This document shows positions 9,271 through 17,853 of a stretch of DNA of 64,000 nt, one piece after another. Each line of letters opens with the position of its first letter. The stretch's first letter is position 1. Below the pieces are notes generated by a model that made no database searches, was not told where the DNA came from, and was given only the letters and a program-made list of their open reading frames with translations. The DNA comes from DASQFQ01 sp963805525 (lineage in GTDB: Bacteria > Actinomycetota > Thermoleophilia > Solirubrobacterales > Solirubrobacteraceae). A program made the translations under genes and the position numbers. The stretch spans positions 124,001-188,000 of the forward strand of contig CAWDUT010000005.1 of the NCBI GenBank assembly GCA_963805525.1. Direction: 5' to 3'.

Positions 9271-10411
9271 GACCCTCACCCGCGAGCTGGCCGCGCTCGA
9301 CGACGCGCTCGCCGGCCGCCCGGTCGACCCCGACCTGGCCGACCTGGCCGAGCTCGCGATCCTCGTGCGCGACGAGCGCCCCGCCCCGGACCCCGCCTTC
9401 GCCAACTCGCTCGACGAGCGGGCGCGGCGGGGCTTCCCGCGTGCCCCGAAGCGCCGCCGCGCGTTCACGTGGCCGAAGTTCACGCTGCCCGCCCTCGGGG
9501 TGGCCGCGTCCGTGCTGCTCGTCGTGGTGATCGCCAGCTCCATCCCGAGCGGCGGCGGGAGCGGCGACGACTCCGCCGGCGGCGGCGGGTCGGCGTCAAG
9601 CCAGGCGGCGCCCAACACCGACGAGGCCGCACCGTCCGCGGGCGATGAGTCCGCGGCGCGCAAGCAAGCCGACTCCGCCGGAGGCGCTGCGGCCTCTTCC
9701 CCCGCGCTCGCCGCACCCTCCACCCCGGGCCGCCACCGCTACGTCGAGCGCTCCGCCCAGATCACGCTGGCCACCACGCCCCGCGATATCGACGGCGCGG
9801 CGGCGAAGGTCATCGCGGTCGCCGACGATCTCGGCGGCTACGTCGCCTCGTCGCAGATCACCTCCGGCGAGGGCGGGACGTTCGAGCTGCGCGTGCCCGA
9901 GCGGCGCCTGCAGCGGGCGCTCGAGCGCCTGTCGGCGGTCGGCAAGGTGCGAAACCGCACGCAGGCCGCGCAGGACATCACCGGCTCGGTCGTCTCCGTG
10001 CGCTCGCGGCTGAAGGATGCGCGGACCGAGCGCGAGTCGCTGCTGAAGCAGCTGGCCAAGGCGACGACGACCAACGAGACCACCAGCATCCGCGCCCGCC
10101 TGCGCATCGTGTCCAGGCAGATCGCGGCCGCCAAGGCCGACCTCAAGAGCGTCAAGCGGCGGGCGAGCACCTCGTCGGTCTCGGTCACGCTCGAGGCCGA
10201 CAAGGACGCGAGCGGCGCGACGGGCGGGAGCAACGACTGGACCCCCGGCGACGCCCTGAAGGACGCCGGCCGCGTGCTCGAGGTCACCGCCTCGGTGCTG
10301 CTGGTCGCGGGCGCGGTCGCGCTGCCGCTCGGGCTGATCGCGCTGCTCGTCTGGCTCGCGGCGCGTCAGGCCTCGCACCGACGGCGTGAGCGCGCGCTCG
10401 ACGCTGTGTAG
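9257..10411 (+). CDS. DUF4349 membrane protein, partner of the ECF sigma factor
   Basis: 384 residues. The first 70 are cytoplasmic and acidic, followed by a membrane segment (LGVAASVLLVVVIASSI), a Gly/Ser/Ala-rich linker, and an extracytoplasmic DUF4349-type domain (RYVERSAQITLATTPRDIDG to about residue 310) that includes a long helical, coiled-coil-like region. A second membrane segment (VTASVLLVAGAVALPLGLIA) and a basic tail close the protein. The gene overlaps the sigma gene by 14 bases. A cytoplasmic N-terminus plus an envelope domain fits an anti-sigma sensor, but no classical ZAS motif is present, so that role is inferred. Confidence 0.78.
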   Translation: MSTPETLTRELAALDDALAGRPVDPDLADLAELAILVRDERPAPDPAFANSLDERARRGFPRAPKRRRAFTWPKFTLPALGVAASVLLVVVIASSIPSGGGSGDDSAGGGGSASSQAAPNTDEAAPSAGDESAARKQADSAGGAAASSPALAAPSTPGRHRYVERSAQITLATTPRDIDGAAAKVIAVADDLGGYVASSQITSGEGGTFELRVPERRLQRALERLSAVGKVRNRTQAAQDITGSVVSVRSRLKDARTERESLLKQLAKATTTNETTSIRARLRIVSRQIAAAKADLKSVKRRASTSSVSVTLEADKDASGATGGSNDWTPGDALKDAGRVLEVTASVLLVAGAVALPLGLIALLVWLAARQASHRRRERALDAV

Positions 10412-10423
10412 CCTGGCGGCGGC

Positions 10424-11122
10424 ATGCCGCCGTCGACTGAGGACACCGCCGAGCTCCTCAGCCGCGTGCCGGTCTTCGCGGAGCTCGGCGCTGACGACCT
10501 GGTCCGTGTGGCCCAGGTCGCGGTCCCGCGTTCGTACGACGGCCAGCAGGTCATCTTCCGCGAGGGCGACGACTCGGACACGTGCTACATCGTGCGCTCC
10601 GGCCACGCCCGCGCGATTCGCCAGCACTCGGACGGGCGCACGATCACGCTCGCGCGCTTCGGCCCCGGCGACATCTTCGGCGAGCTGGCGATGTTCGACG
10701 ACGAGCGCCGCTCCGCGACCGTCGAGGCGCTCGACGACCTGAGCACGGTCGCGATCCCGGGCTCGGCCATGCGCGCGCTGCTCGAGCGCGACCCGGCGAT
10801 CGCGGTCAAGCTCGTGATCGCGCTCGGGCGCCGGCTGCGGGCGGCCAACGAGCGGCTCAGCAGCCAGTCCTTCCAGACCGTGCAGAGCCGCGTCGCCGCC
10901 GTGCTCGACCAGCTGGTGGAGCAGGCCCGCGCCGAGGGCGAGGGCGGGCAGCGCGACGTGCTCGTCACCGCCACCCAGGCCGAGCTGGCGCAGCTCGCCG
11001 GCTCCTCGCGCGAGTCGGCCAGCCGCTTCCTCGCCGTGCTCGAGCGCGCGGGCGTGATCAGCCAGGGGCGCGGGCGGCTGACCGTGCACGACCCCGCGGC
11101 CCTGCGTGGGTATGTCTACTGA
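10424..11122 (+). CDS. Crp/Fnr-family transcription regulator
   Basis: 232 residues: an N-terminal cyclic-nucleotide-binding beta-barrel (roughly residues 12-125, with FGPGDIFGELAMFDDERRSA as the phosphate-binding cassette), a dimerisation helix, and a C-terminal winged helix-turn-helix (TQAELAQLAGSSRESASRFL). The intact Gly-Glu-Leu-Ala and Arg of the cassette suggest that cAMP or a similar nucleotide could bind. A TAGCCT box at 10409-10414 lies nine bases before the ATG with no ribosome site, pointing to a near-leaderless mRNA. The last 11 bases overlap the Nudix gene. Confidence 0.88.
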   Translation: MPPSTEDTAELLSRVPVFAELGADDLVRVAQVAVPRSYDGQQVIFREGDDSDTCYIVRSGHARAIRQHSDGRTITLARFGPGDIFGELAMFDDERRSATVEALDDLSTVAIPGSAMRALLERDPAIAVKLVIALGRRLRAANERLSSQSFQTVQSRVAAVLDQLVEQARAEGEGGQRDVLVTATQAELAQLAGSSRESASRFLAVLERAGVISQGRGRLTVHDPAALRGYVY

Positions 11123-11528
11123 GCGCGAGGAGTCCTTCGGCGGGGTCGTCGTGCACGACGGCAACGTGCTCGTGATCACGCCCGCGGGGCGGCCGCAGAT
11201 CTCGACGCTCCCGAAGGGCGGGGCGGAGGAGGGCGAGCCGCCGGAGGCGACCGCGCAGCGCGAGGTGCGGGAGGAGACGGGCGTCGAGGCGCGGGTCGTC
11301 GAGCGGCTCGGCGACGTCCGCTACCGCTACCGGCGGCGCGGCGTGCGGGTCGACAAGACCGTCGGCTTCTACCTCTGCGAGTACGTCGCGGGCGACACCG
11401 CCGACCACGATCACGAGGTCGACGACGCGCGCTGGATGCCGATCGAGCAGGCCCGGACCGAGCTCACGTATCCGGGCGAGCGGGAGATGATCGAGCGCGC
11501 CCTGTCGAAACACTCCGGCGCCATGTAG
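11112..11528 (+). CDS. Nudix hydrolase
   Basis: A 138-residue Nudix protein. The Nudix box reads GGAEEGEPPEATAQREVREE followed by TGV, matching G-x5-E-x7-REUxEExGU in full. It would hydrolyse a nucleoside diphosphate linked to another group; the substrate cannot be predicted. The PKGGAEEGE context resembles Ap4A or diphosphoinositol-polyphosphate hydrolases of the MutT/Nudix type. I chose the ATG at 11112, which overlaps the end of the Crp gene; a GTG at 11106 is an alternative. Confidence 0.88.
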   Translation: MSTEREESFGGVVVHDGNVLVITPAGRPQISTLPKGGAEEGEPPEATAQREVREETGVEARVVERLGDVRYRYRRRGVRVDKTVGFYLCEYVAGDTADHDHEVDDARWMPIEQARTELTYPGEREMIERALSKHSGAM

Positions 11529-11543
11529 GGTGCCGGTCGCCCC

Positions 11544-11942
11544 ATGCAGGTCCTGAACTTCTACTCGACGGTCTTCGCCGACCAGATGAAGCGCGGTCGC
11601 AAGACCGCGACCATCCGGCTGGGCGACAAGACCCACAAGTACAAGAAGAACCAGCTGGTGCTCGTGACCGTCGGCTACCAGTACTCGCCGCGCGAGCGCC
11701 TGTTCCACGCGGTGATCGACAACGTCGAGGTCAAGCGCGTGAAGGACCTCTCACCGCGGGACATCGAGCACGACAACCCCGAGTTCCGCCGCACGGAGGA
11801 GCTCATCCACTTCCTCGAGCAGATCTACGGCAAGACCGTCTCGCTCGAGGACACGGTGACCGTCGTCCGCTTCTCGCAGATCATCGAGAACCCGCCGGAC
11901 TTCCAGGACCGGCTGCGGGGCGTCGGGGGCGCGCAGAACTAG
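11544..11942 (+). CDS. ASCH-domain protein
   Basis: 132 residues with an ASCH-type beta-barrel: LNFYSTVFADQMKRGRKTAT followed by IRLGDK, then a central strand with LVTVGY. The Gly-Arg-Lys-Thr-x-Thr-x-Arg stretch is the ASCH signature. These proteins are thought to bind RNA or modified nucleosides, and some are amidohydrolases; no specific role can be assigned. A TAGGGT box at 11526-11531 is 12 bases upstream of the ATG. The stop lies four bases from the stop of the convergent membrane protein. Confidence 0.75.
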   Translation: MQVLNFYSTVFADQMKRGRKTATIRLGDKTHKYKKNQLVLVTVGYQYSPRERLFHAVIDNVEVKRVKDLSPRDIEHDNPEFRRTEELIHFLEQIYGKTVSLEDTVTVVRFSQIIENPPDFQDRLRGVGGAQN

Positions 11943-11946
11943 GCGC

Positions 11947-12543
11947 CTAAGCGGCGGGCTGTGTCGGCTCGGCCGGTTCCGCCGGCGAGTCGAACACGTG
12001 CGAGCGCTCGGGAATCATCAGGGACGGCGGCGCCTGGTAGAGGCTGCTGGTCGTCTTCTTCCGGTGCAGCGGCGCGTTGTAGAGCGTCGACGCCGACGAG
12101 GCCATGATCCCCGTCACGCCGAGCGCGATCCACGCGCCCTGGCGGCGCTCGATCAGGCCCACGCTGTCGGGCGTGTTGGCGAGCTTGACCACCACGATGC
12201 CGAGCATCGCCAGCGTCACGAGCCGCAGCACCTCGCGGCAGGGCTGCTCGACGCCGACGATCAGCGTCCCGAGCGCCGTGACGATCGCGATCGCCACCAG
12301 CACGGCCAGGATCGTGTCCGTGCTGTGGAAGGCGGCCCAGCCGGTGACCCCGTCCTCGTTCGTGAACTCGCGGGCGAGCCGGGAGAAGAACTGCTCGACC
12401 GGACCTTGTACGTCGCCGATCCGCGCCTCCTCCGGGGTCTGCACCGGAGCCTTGGCGTACCACGGCCGGCCGAGCGAGGCGAGCAGCCCGGCCGCGGCGG
12501 CGATGATGAAGAGGACGTTGGAGCGGAAACCGATGGTGCGCAT
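11947..12543 (-). CDS. Four-segment membrane protein of unknown function
   Basis: 198 residues with about four hydrophobic segments: VLFIIAAAAGLLASLG, TILAVLVAIAIVTALGTLIVG, VLRLVTLAMLGIVVVKLA and WIALGVTGIMASSA. A roughly 50-residue hydrophilic loop follows the first. The C-terminus is Pro/Ala-rich and probably cytoplasmic. I do not recognise a family. The ATG at 12543 is preceded by AAGGAG at about nine bases, a good ribosome site. The gene is divergent from groES, and its upstream region contains a perfect 7-bp dyad and the first of two CIRCE operators, so heat-shock control by HrcA is conceivable. Confidence 0.65.
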   Translation of the reverse strand: MRTIGFRSNVLFIIAAAAGLLASLGRPWYAKAPVQTPEEARIGDVQGPVEQFFSRLAREFTNEDGVTGWAAFHSTDTILAVLVAIAIVTALGTLIVGVEQPCREVLRLVTLAMLGIVVVKLANTPDSVGLIERRQGAWIALGVTGIMASSASTLYNAPLHRKKTTSSLYQAPPSLMIPERSHVFDSPAEPAEPTQPAA

Positions 12544-12581
12544 GGGCGGTGGCTCCTTATCGGCCCGCTGCACGTCAGACT

Positions 12582-12602
12582 CAATACCTCCCGGCGGTAT
12601 TG
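12582..12602. promoter_or_regulatory. Perfect dyad CAATACC-N7-GGTATTG
   Basis: A 7-bp inverted repeat with a 7-base spacer between the divergent membrane protein and the first CIRCE. It lies about 40 bases upstream of the membrane protein start, a usual operator position. The cognate regulator is unknown. Confidence 0.4.
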
Positions 12603-12618
12603 GGGTCTTGACCTGAGT

Positions 12619-12645
12619 TTGGCACTCTTGTGAACCGAGTGCCAA
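12619..12645. promoter_or_regulatory. CIRCE operator 1 (HrcA site)
   Basis: TTGGCACTC, nine bases, then GAGTGCCAA: a perfect 9-bp inverted repeat with the canonical CIRCE spacing and near-consensus sequence (TTAGCACTC/GAGTGCTAA). It ends eight bases upstream of the -35 box of the groES promoter, so HrcA bound here could block polymerase. Confidence 0.92.
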
Positions 12646-12652
12646 GAACCCC

Positions 12653-12680
12653 TTGACTTCGGCCCTTGCCTTCATAGAAT
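12653..12680 (+). promoter_or_regulatory. groES-groEL promoter
   Basis: TTGACT at 12653-12658 and TAGAAT at 12675-12680 with a 16-base spacer form a good housekeeping promoter. It sits exactly between the two CIRCE operators. Transcription would start near 12687, placing CIRCE 2 at the very 5' end of the mRNA. Confidence 0.8.
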
Positions 12681-12689
12681 GACCAGCGT

Positions 12690-12716
12690 TTGGCACTCTC
12701 CGCGCTAGAGTGCCAA
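12690..12716. promoter_or_regulatory. CIRCE operator 2 (HrcA site)
   Basis: A second perfect TTGGCACTC-N9-GAGTGCCAA, beginning ten bases after the -10 box and hence at the transcription start and 5' leader. It is identical in both arms to CIRCE 1. The two sites bracket the promoter. Confidence 0.92.
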
Positions 12717-12752
12717 CGAGATTTAGGCAACGACGGAGTGGAGGTCACTCGA

Positions 12753-13046
12753 ATGAATCTCAAGCCTTTGGGCGATCGGCTGATCGTCAAGGCGGTCGAC
12801 GAGGAAGAGACGACGGCTTCAGGCCTCGTGCTCCCCGACACGGCCAAGGAGAAGCCCCAGAAGGGCAAGGTCCTCGCCGTCGGTGACGGCAAGGTCAACG
12901 AGGACACCGGCAAGCGTGTCCCGCTTGATGTCGCCGAGGGCGACGAGGTCCTGTACTCGAAGTACGGCGGCACGGAGATCAAGGTCGACGGCGAGGACCT
13001 CCTGGTCCTCCGTGAGACCGACGTGCTCGCCAAGGTCCAGAGCTAG
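12753..13046 (+). CDS. groES: Co-chaperonin GroES
   Basis: A 97-residue GroES, the usual length. It starts MNLKPLGDRLIVKAVDEEET, has the mobile loop with TASGLVLPD that contacts GroEL, and ends with the beta-barrel strand DLLVLRETDVLAKV. The ATG at 12753 has GGAGG at 12740-12744, eight bases upstream. It caps the GroEL cavity during ATP-driven folding in the cytosol. Expression is from the double-CIRCE promoter, so it should be HrcA-repressed and heat-inducible. groEL follows after 24 bases. Confidence 0.98.
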   Translation: MNLKPLGDRLIVKAVDEEETTASGLVLPDTAKEKPQKGKVLAVGDGKVNEDTGKRVPLDVAEGDEVLYSKYGGTEIKVDGEDLLVLRETDVLAKVQS

Positions 13047-13070
13047 CTAGAGAGCGAGAGACACGAAGAA

Positions 13071-14705
13071 ATGGCACACAAGGAACTGAAGTACGACGTC
13101 GAGGCACGCAAGGCCCTCGAGGCCGGCGTCGACGCCGTCGCAAACGCGGTCAAGGTCACGCTTGGCCCCAGGGGGCGCTACGTCGTCCTCGACAAGAAGT
13201 TCGGCGCTCCGACCATCACGAACGACGGCGTGACCATCGCTCGTGAGATCGAGGTCGAGGACGTCTTCCAGAACCAGGGCGCCCAGCTCGTGCGCGAGGT
13301 CGCCACGGCGACCAACGACGTCGCGGGCGACGGCACGACCACGGCCACCGTTCTTGCCCAGGCGATCGTTCGCCAGGGCCTCAAGAACGTCGCCGCCGGC
13401 GCCAACCCGCTCGCGCTGAAGCGCGGCATCGAGAAGGCCGTCGACCAGGTCGTCGCGCACATCGGTGAGCAGTCGAAGGAGATCTCCGGCAAGGATCAGA
13501 TCGCCCGCGTGGCGACGATCTCCGCCGGCGACGATGAGATCGGCGACGTCATCGCCGACGCCATCGAGAAGGTCGGCAAGGACGGCGTCGTGAACGTCGA
13601 GGAGGGCCAGACGTTCGGCATGGACCTCGAGTTCACCGAGGGCATGCAGTTCGACAAGGGCTACATCTCGCCGTACATGGTCACCGACCAGGAGCGCATG
13701 GAGGCGGTCCTCGAGGATCCCTTCGTCCTGATCGCCAACCAGAAGATCGGCTCGGTCCGGGACCTGCTCCCGATCCTCGAGCAGGTCATCCAGTCCGGCC
13801 GCCCGCTGCTGATCATCGCCGAGGACGTCGAGGGCGAGGCCCTCGCGACGCTCGTCGTGAACAAGCTGCGCGGCACGTTCACCGGCGTGGCCGTCAAGGC
13901 CCCCGGCTTCGGCGACCGCCGCAAGCGGATGCTGGAGGACATCGCCATCCTCACGGGCGGCGAGGTCATCACCGAGGAGATGGGCCTCAAGCTCGAGAAC
14001 ACGCAGGTCTCGCAGCTCGGCCGCGCCCGTCGCATCGTCGTGGCGAAGGACAACACCACGATCGTCGACGGCTCCGGTGAGCAGGAGGCCATCAAGGGCC
14101 GCATCAACCAGATCAAGGCGGAGATCGAGAACACCGACTCCGACTTCGACCGGGAGAAGCTCCAGGAGCGCCTCGCCAAGCTCTCCGGCGGCGTTGCCGT
14201 CGTGAAGGTCGGCGCGGCCACCGAGACGGAGATGAAGGAGAAGAAGCACCGCGTCGAGGACGCGCTGCAGGCCACCCGCGCCGCCCTCGAGGAGGGCATC
14301 GTGCCGGGCGGCGGCGTCGCGCTGCTCGAGTCGATCGGTGCGGTCGACCTCGACACGTTCGACATCGAGGACGAGAAGACGGGCGCGAAGATCGTCGTCC
14401 GCGCGCTCGAGGAGCCGCTCCGCCAGATCGCGGAGAACGCCGGCTACGAGGGCTCGGTCGTCGTCAACGACGTCCGCAAGTCCCCCGCGGGTGAGGGCCT
14501 GAACGCCGCCACCGGCGAGATGGTCGACCTCGTCCAGGCCGGCGTCATCGACCCGGCGATGGTCACGCGCTCCGCGCTGCAGAACGCCGCGTCGATCGCC
14601 AAGAACATCCTCACCACCGAGGCGATCGTCGCCGAGGCGCCCGACAAGGGTGACAACGGTGGCGGTGGCATGCCCGACATGGGCGGCATGGGCGGCATGA
14701 TGTAA
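13071..14705 (+). CDS. groEL: 60 kDa chaperonin GroEL
   Basis: 544 residues, full length, with the ATP-binding DGTTTATVLAQAI block, the hinge PYMVTDQERMEAVLEDPFVL and the apical domain. The C-terminus is a short Gly-Met repeat (GGGGMPDMGGMGGMM), as in the folding-competent actinobacterial paralogue, rather than the His-rich tail of the specialised copy. It folds substrate proteins with GroES. It is the second gene of the CIRCE-controlled operon and is followed by a strong terminator whose outer stem includes the stop codon. Confidence 0.98.
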   Translation: MAHKELKYDVEARKALEAGVDAVANAVKVTLGPRGRYVVLDKKFGAPTITNDGVTIAREIEVEDVFQNQGAQLVREVATATNDVAGDGTTTATVLAQAIVRQGLKNVAAGANPLALKRGIEKAVDQVVAHIGEQSKEISGKDQIARVATISAGDDEIGDVIADAIEKVGKDGVVNVEEGQTFGMDLEFTEGMQFDKGYISPYMVTDQERMEAVLEDPFVLIANQKIGSVRDLLPILEQVIQSGRPLLIIAEDVEGEALATLVVNKLRGTFTGVAVKAPGFGDRRKRMLEDIAILTGGEVITEEMGLKLENTQVSQLGRARRIVVAKDNTTIVDGSGEQEAIKGRINQIKAEIENTDSDFDREKLQERLAKLSGGVAVVKVGAATETEMKEKKHRVEDALQATRAALEEGIVPGGGVALLESIGAVDLDTFDIEDEKTGAKIVVRALEEPLRQIAENAGYEGSVVVNDVRKSPAGEGLNAATGEMVDLVQAGVIDPAMVTRSALQNAASIAKNILTTEAIVAEAPDKGDNGGGGMPDMGGMGGMM

Positions 14706-14765
14706 ACAGCGCTCCGCGCTGTCGTCGTACCGAGGGCCCGGCACATGCCGGGCCCTCGCTGTTTA
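14703..14765 (+). terminator. groEL terminator with nested outer stem
   Basis: The inner hairpin at 14731-14758 has a perfect 13-bp stem starting CGAGGGCCCGGCA with a tiny loop, followed by CTGTTT. A second 9-bp pairing, TAAACAGCG (14703-14711, including the stop codon) with CGCTGTTTA (14757-14765), can extend the structure. It should end groEL transcription. Confidence 0.85.
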
Positions 14766-14776
14766 ACGTGCGGCGC

Positions 14777-15067
14777 ATGCCTGTCTACGTGATCGCCGAC
14801 GTCCGCGACACCTCCGACGCGGACGCGCTCCAGGAGTACCGCCGCCGCAACACCGCCGCGGTCGCCGCCGTCGGCGGCCGCTTCCTCATCCGCGGCGGCG
14901 AGCACGAGCTGCTCGAGGGCGAGTGGGACACGAGGCGGATCGTCCTCATGGAGTTCCCCGACCGCGAGGCCGCCCGCGCGTGGTGGACCTCCGAGGAGTA
15001 CGAGGCGATCAAGCCGCTCCGCCGCGGCGCCTCGACCACGAACATCATCCTGGTGGACGGCGCGTAG
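14777..15067 (+). CDS. DUF1330-like small protein
   Basis: 96 residues with the ferredoxin-like dimeric alpha-beta barrel pattern: MPVYVIADVRDTSDADALQE, then GGRFLIRGGEHELLEGEW and VLMEFPDREAARAWWTSEEY. This matches DUF1330-type proteins, which resemble small monooxygenases or EthD-like proteins; the reaction is unknown. The ATG at 14777 is preferred over a GTG at 14768, because the latter begins within three bases of the groEL terminator. No operon partner is evident. Confidence 0.75.
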   Translation: MPVYVIADVRDTSDADALQEYRRRNTAAVAAVGGRFLIRGGEHELLEGEWDTRRIVLMEFPDREAARAWWTSEEYEAIKPLRRGASTTNIILVDGA

Positions 15068-15090
15068 CCGCTCCATAGACTTCCCTCGTC

Positions 15091-17832
15091 TTGCTGGTCG
15101 GACGTGACGAGGAGCGTGCCCGGCTCGGGCGCATGATCGAGGCGGCGCGCGAGGGGCGCAGCGCCGCGCTGCTCGTCCACGGCGAGGCGGGCATGGGCAA
15201 GACCACGCTGCTGCGCGACGCCGCCGACCAGGCCCACGGCATGCGCGTGCTGCGGGCGCGGGGGATCGAGTCGGAGTCGGAGCTGCCCTTCGCCGCGCTG
15301 TCGGAGCTGCTCTCGCCGCTGCTCGACCTTCGCTCCGAGATCCCGCCCGTCCAGGCGCAGGCGATCGGCGGCGCGCTGGCGCTGGAGGCGACGCCGGTGA
15401 TGGATCGCTTCGCGGTCGCCGCCGGCGTCCTCAGCCTGCTCGCGGCGGCGGCCGAGCGCCAGCCGGTGCTGGCGGTCGCCGACGACCTGCAGTGGCTCGA
15501 CGAGGCGTCTCGCGAGGCGCTGCTGTTCGCCGCCCGCCGGCTCGACGCCGAAGGCGTCGTGCTGCTGTTCGGGCTGCGCGACGGCGAGGGCGTCGACGCT
15601 GCCGATCTCGGCCTCGACCGGCTGCCGCTGACCGGCCTCGACGAGGCGAGCGCGCGGACGCTGCTGGCCGCCGAGCCCAACGGCTTCGCGCCCGCGGTCA
15701 TCGACCAGCTGGTGGCCGCCTCGGCCGGCAACCCGCTGGCGCTGCGCGAGATCCCGCGCGGGCTGAGCGCCGACCAGCGCGCCGGGCGCGACCTCGCGCT
15801 CGCCCCGCTGCGGCCGGGCGAGACGCTCGAGCGCGCCTTCCGCCGCCGCGTCGACGCGCTGCCGGAGCCCACCCGCGACGCGCTGCTGGTGGCCGCCTGC
15901 GCCGAGACGATGCGCGCCGACGTGATCGCCGGCGCGCTCGCCAACGCCGGCTACCCGCCCGACGTGCTCGAGCCGGCCGAGGCCGCCGGCCTCTTGGCGC
16001 TGCGCGGCCGCGAGGTCGAGTTCGACCACCCGCTCGTACGCGCCGCCGTCTACCACGGCGCCAGCCCGGCCCAGCGCCGCGAGGTCCACGACGCGCTCGC
16101 CGCCGCCTTCCCCGACCGCAGCGCGGAGCGCGCGTGGCACCGCGCCGCCGCCTGCTCGATGCCGGACGCCGGGGTCGCCCAGGCGCTGATGGACGCCGCC
16201 GGCGACGCCCGTGGCCGCGCCGCCTTCGCCGCCGCGGCGCGCGGCTTCGCCCGTGCCGGCGAGCTGCACGTCGACGACGACTCCCGGGCGAGGGCGCTGC
16301 TCGAGGCGGCCGGCGCCGCCACCATCGCGGGCGAGCTCTCGCGCGCGGTCGAGCTCGCCGAGCAAGGCGCGAAGCTCGCTGCCGACCCGCTCCTGCAGGC
16401 CGACCTGCGCGCGATGGCGGCGCGGACGATGATCCGGCTCGGCGACCCGCTGCGGGCGGGCCAGGCGCTGGTCCGCGAGGCCGAGCGGATCGAGGGCCTC
16501 GACCGGGTGCGGGCGGGCACGTTCCTGCTCGAGTCGGCGGTCACGCACATGATCGACGGCACGCTGCGCGCGATGGCGGAGACCGCTGGGCGCGTCAAGG
16601 CGGTCACCGGCGGCGAGGCGCCCGCGCTCGAGTTCCTCGCGACGCTGATCCACGCCGAGGCGCTGCTGGCCCTGGGCGAGACCGAGGAGGGCGACGCGAT
16701 GCTCGCCGCCTGCGAGCCGGTGCTGCTCGGCGACGAGCCCGTGCTCGGCCCGCCCGAGGTCCTCGGCATGGCGGCGCATTCGTCGCTGTGGACGGAGCGG
16801 TTCGAGCGCGCCGAGGCGATCTTCGACCGCCTGGTCGGCTCGCTGCGCGACGTCGGCGCCGCCGGAGCGCTGGTCTACCCGCTCGCCGCGCGCTCCCACC
16901 TCGACTTCCGCCTCGGCCGCTGGCCCGCCGCGCTGGCGGGCGCCGACGAGGCGGTCACGCTCGCCCGCGAGACCCACCAGGAGTCGCTGCTCGCCCACGC
17001 GCTCGGCGCGCTGGCCGAGGTCGAGGCCGGGCTCGGCCGCGCCGGCGACGCGCGCGCCCACGCCAACGAGAGCGTCGCGCTGTGCCAGGCCCAGGGCGCC
17101 CCGGCCACCGCGATCTACGGGTACCAGGCGCTCGCGCTGCTCGAGCTCGGCCTCGGCAACCTCGAGGCCGCGCGCGACCACGGCCTCGCCGCCGAGCGCG
17201 CGTTCAACGAGACCGAGGGCGACGAGCCGGGCGTCGCGCGCTACGCGCCCGACCTTCTCGAGGTTCTCTGGCGGCTTGGCCTCCCCGACGAGGTCGCGCC
17301 GCGCCTCGCCGACCTCGAGCGCCAGGGCCAGCGCCCGCACCACACGTGGGTCAACGCGATCGTCGCGCGCATCCGCGGGCTGATGGCGCCCGACGACGAG
17401 GTCGACGCGCACTTCGCCCGCGCCCTGGAGCTCCACGGCGAGACCCGCCAGCCGTTCGAGACCGCCCGCACCCAGCTCCTGCACGGCGAGCGGCTCCGGC
17501 GCGCGAAGCGCCGCGCGGACGCTCGCGGCCCGCTCGGCCACGCGCTGGCGGTGTTCGAGCGGTTGGGAGCCGAGCCCTGGGCGGAGCGAGCCCGCGGCGA
17601 GCTCCGCGCCACCGGGGGCCCGACCGGGTCCGCCGCGCCCGCGATCGCCACCGACGAGCTGACCGCCCAGGAGCTCCAGATCGCCTTGCAGGTGGCGCAG
17701 GGCCGCACGAACCGCGAGGTCGCCGCGGCGCTCTTCCTCAGCGCCAAGACGATCGAGTACCACCTCGGGTCGATCTATCGGAAGCTCGGGATCCGGCGGC
17801 GGGGGGAGCTCGCCGGCGCGTTGGCCACGTAG
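15091..17832 (+). CDS. Large LuxR-family (LAL) regulator with AAA ATPase domain
   Basis: 913 residues. An N-terminal AAA/NACHT-like ATPase carries Walker A GEAGMGKT (residues 31-38) and a Walker B region VLAVADDLQWLDE (about 127-139). The middle is all-helical and probably TPR-like. A C-terminal LuxR winged helix-turn-helix (ELTAQELQIALQVAQGRTNR, then EVAAALFLSAKTIEYHLGSI) binds DNA. LAL proteins are ATP-dependent activators of carbon use or secondary metabolism. The start is a TTG with TAGACT at 15076-15081, nine bases before it and no ribosome site. No neighbour shows its target. It is convergent with the ABC exporter genes. Confidence 0.85.
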   Translation: MLVGRDEERARLGRMIEAAREGRSAALLVHGEAGMGKTTLLRDAADQAHGMRVLRARGIESESELPFAALSELLSPLLDLRSEIPPVQAQAIGGALALEATPVMDRFAVAAGVLSLLAAAAERQPVLAVADDLQWLDEASREALLFAARRLDAEGVVLLFGLRDGEGVDAADLGLDRLPLTGLDEASARTLLAAEPNGFAPAVIDQLVAASAGNPLALREIPRGLSADQRAGRDLALAPLRPGETLERAFRRRVDALPEPTRDALLVAACAETMRADVIAGALANAGYPPDVLEPAEAAGLLALRGREVEFDHPLVRAAVYHGASPAQRREVHDALAAAFPDRSAERAWHRAAACSMPDAGVAQALMDAAGDARGRAAFAAAARGFARAGELHVDDDSRARALLEAAGAATIAGELSRAVELAEQGAKLAADPLLQADLRAMAARTMIRLGDPLRAGQALVREAERIEGLDRVRAGTFLLESAVTHMIDGTLRAMAETAGRVKAVTGGEAPALEFLATLIHAEALLALGETEEGDAMLAACEPVLLGDEPVLGPPEVLGMAAHSSLWTERFERAEAIFDRLVGSLRDVGAAGALVYPLAARSHLDFRLGRWPAALAGADEAVTLARETHQESLLAHALGALAEVEAGLGRAGDARAHANESVALCQAQGAPATAIYGYQALALLELGLGNLEAARDHGLAAERAFNETEGDEPGVARYAPDLLEVLWRLGLPDEVAPRLADLERQGQRPHHTWVNAIVARIRGLMAPDDEVDAHFARALELHGETRQPFETARTQLLHGERLRRAKRRADARGPLGHALAVFERLGAEPWAERARGELRATGGPTGSAAPAIATDELTAQELQIALQVAQGRTNREVAAALFLSAKTIEYHLGSIYRKLGIRRRGELAGALAT

Positions 17833-17853
17833 CGCCCGCGGCAGCGCCGCTGA

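Noticed and set aside
14785..17763. Long frame antisense to the LuxR-family regulator
   Set aside because: Same GC artefact; no recognisable domain, while the plus-strand protein has clear Walker and HTH motifs.
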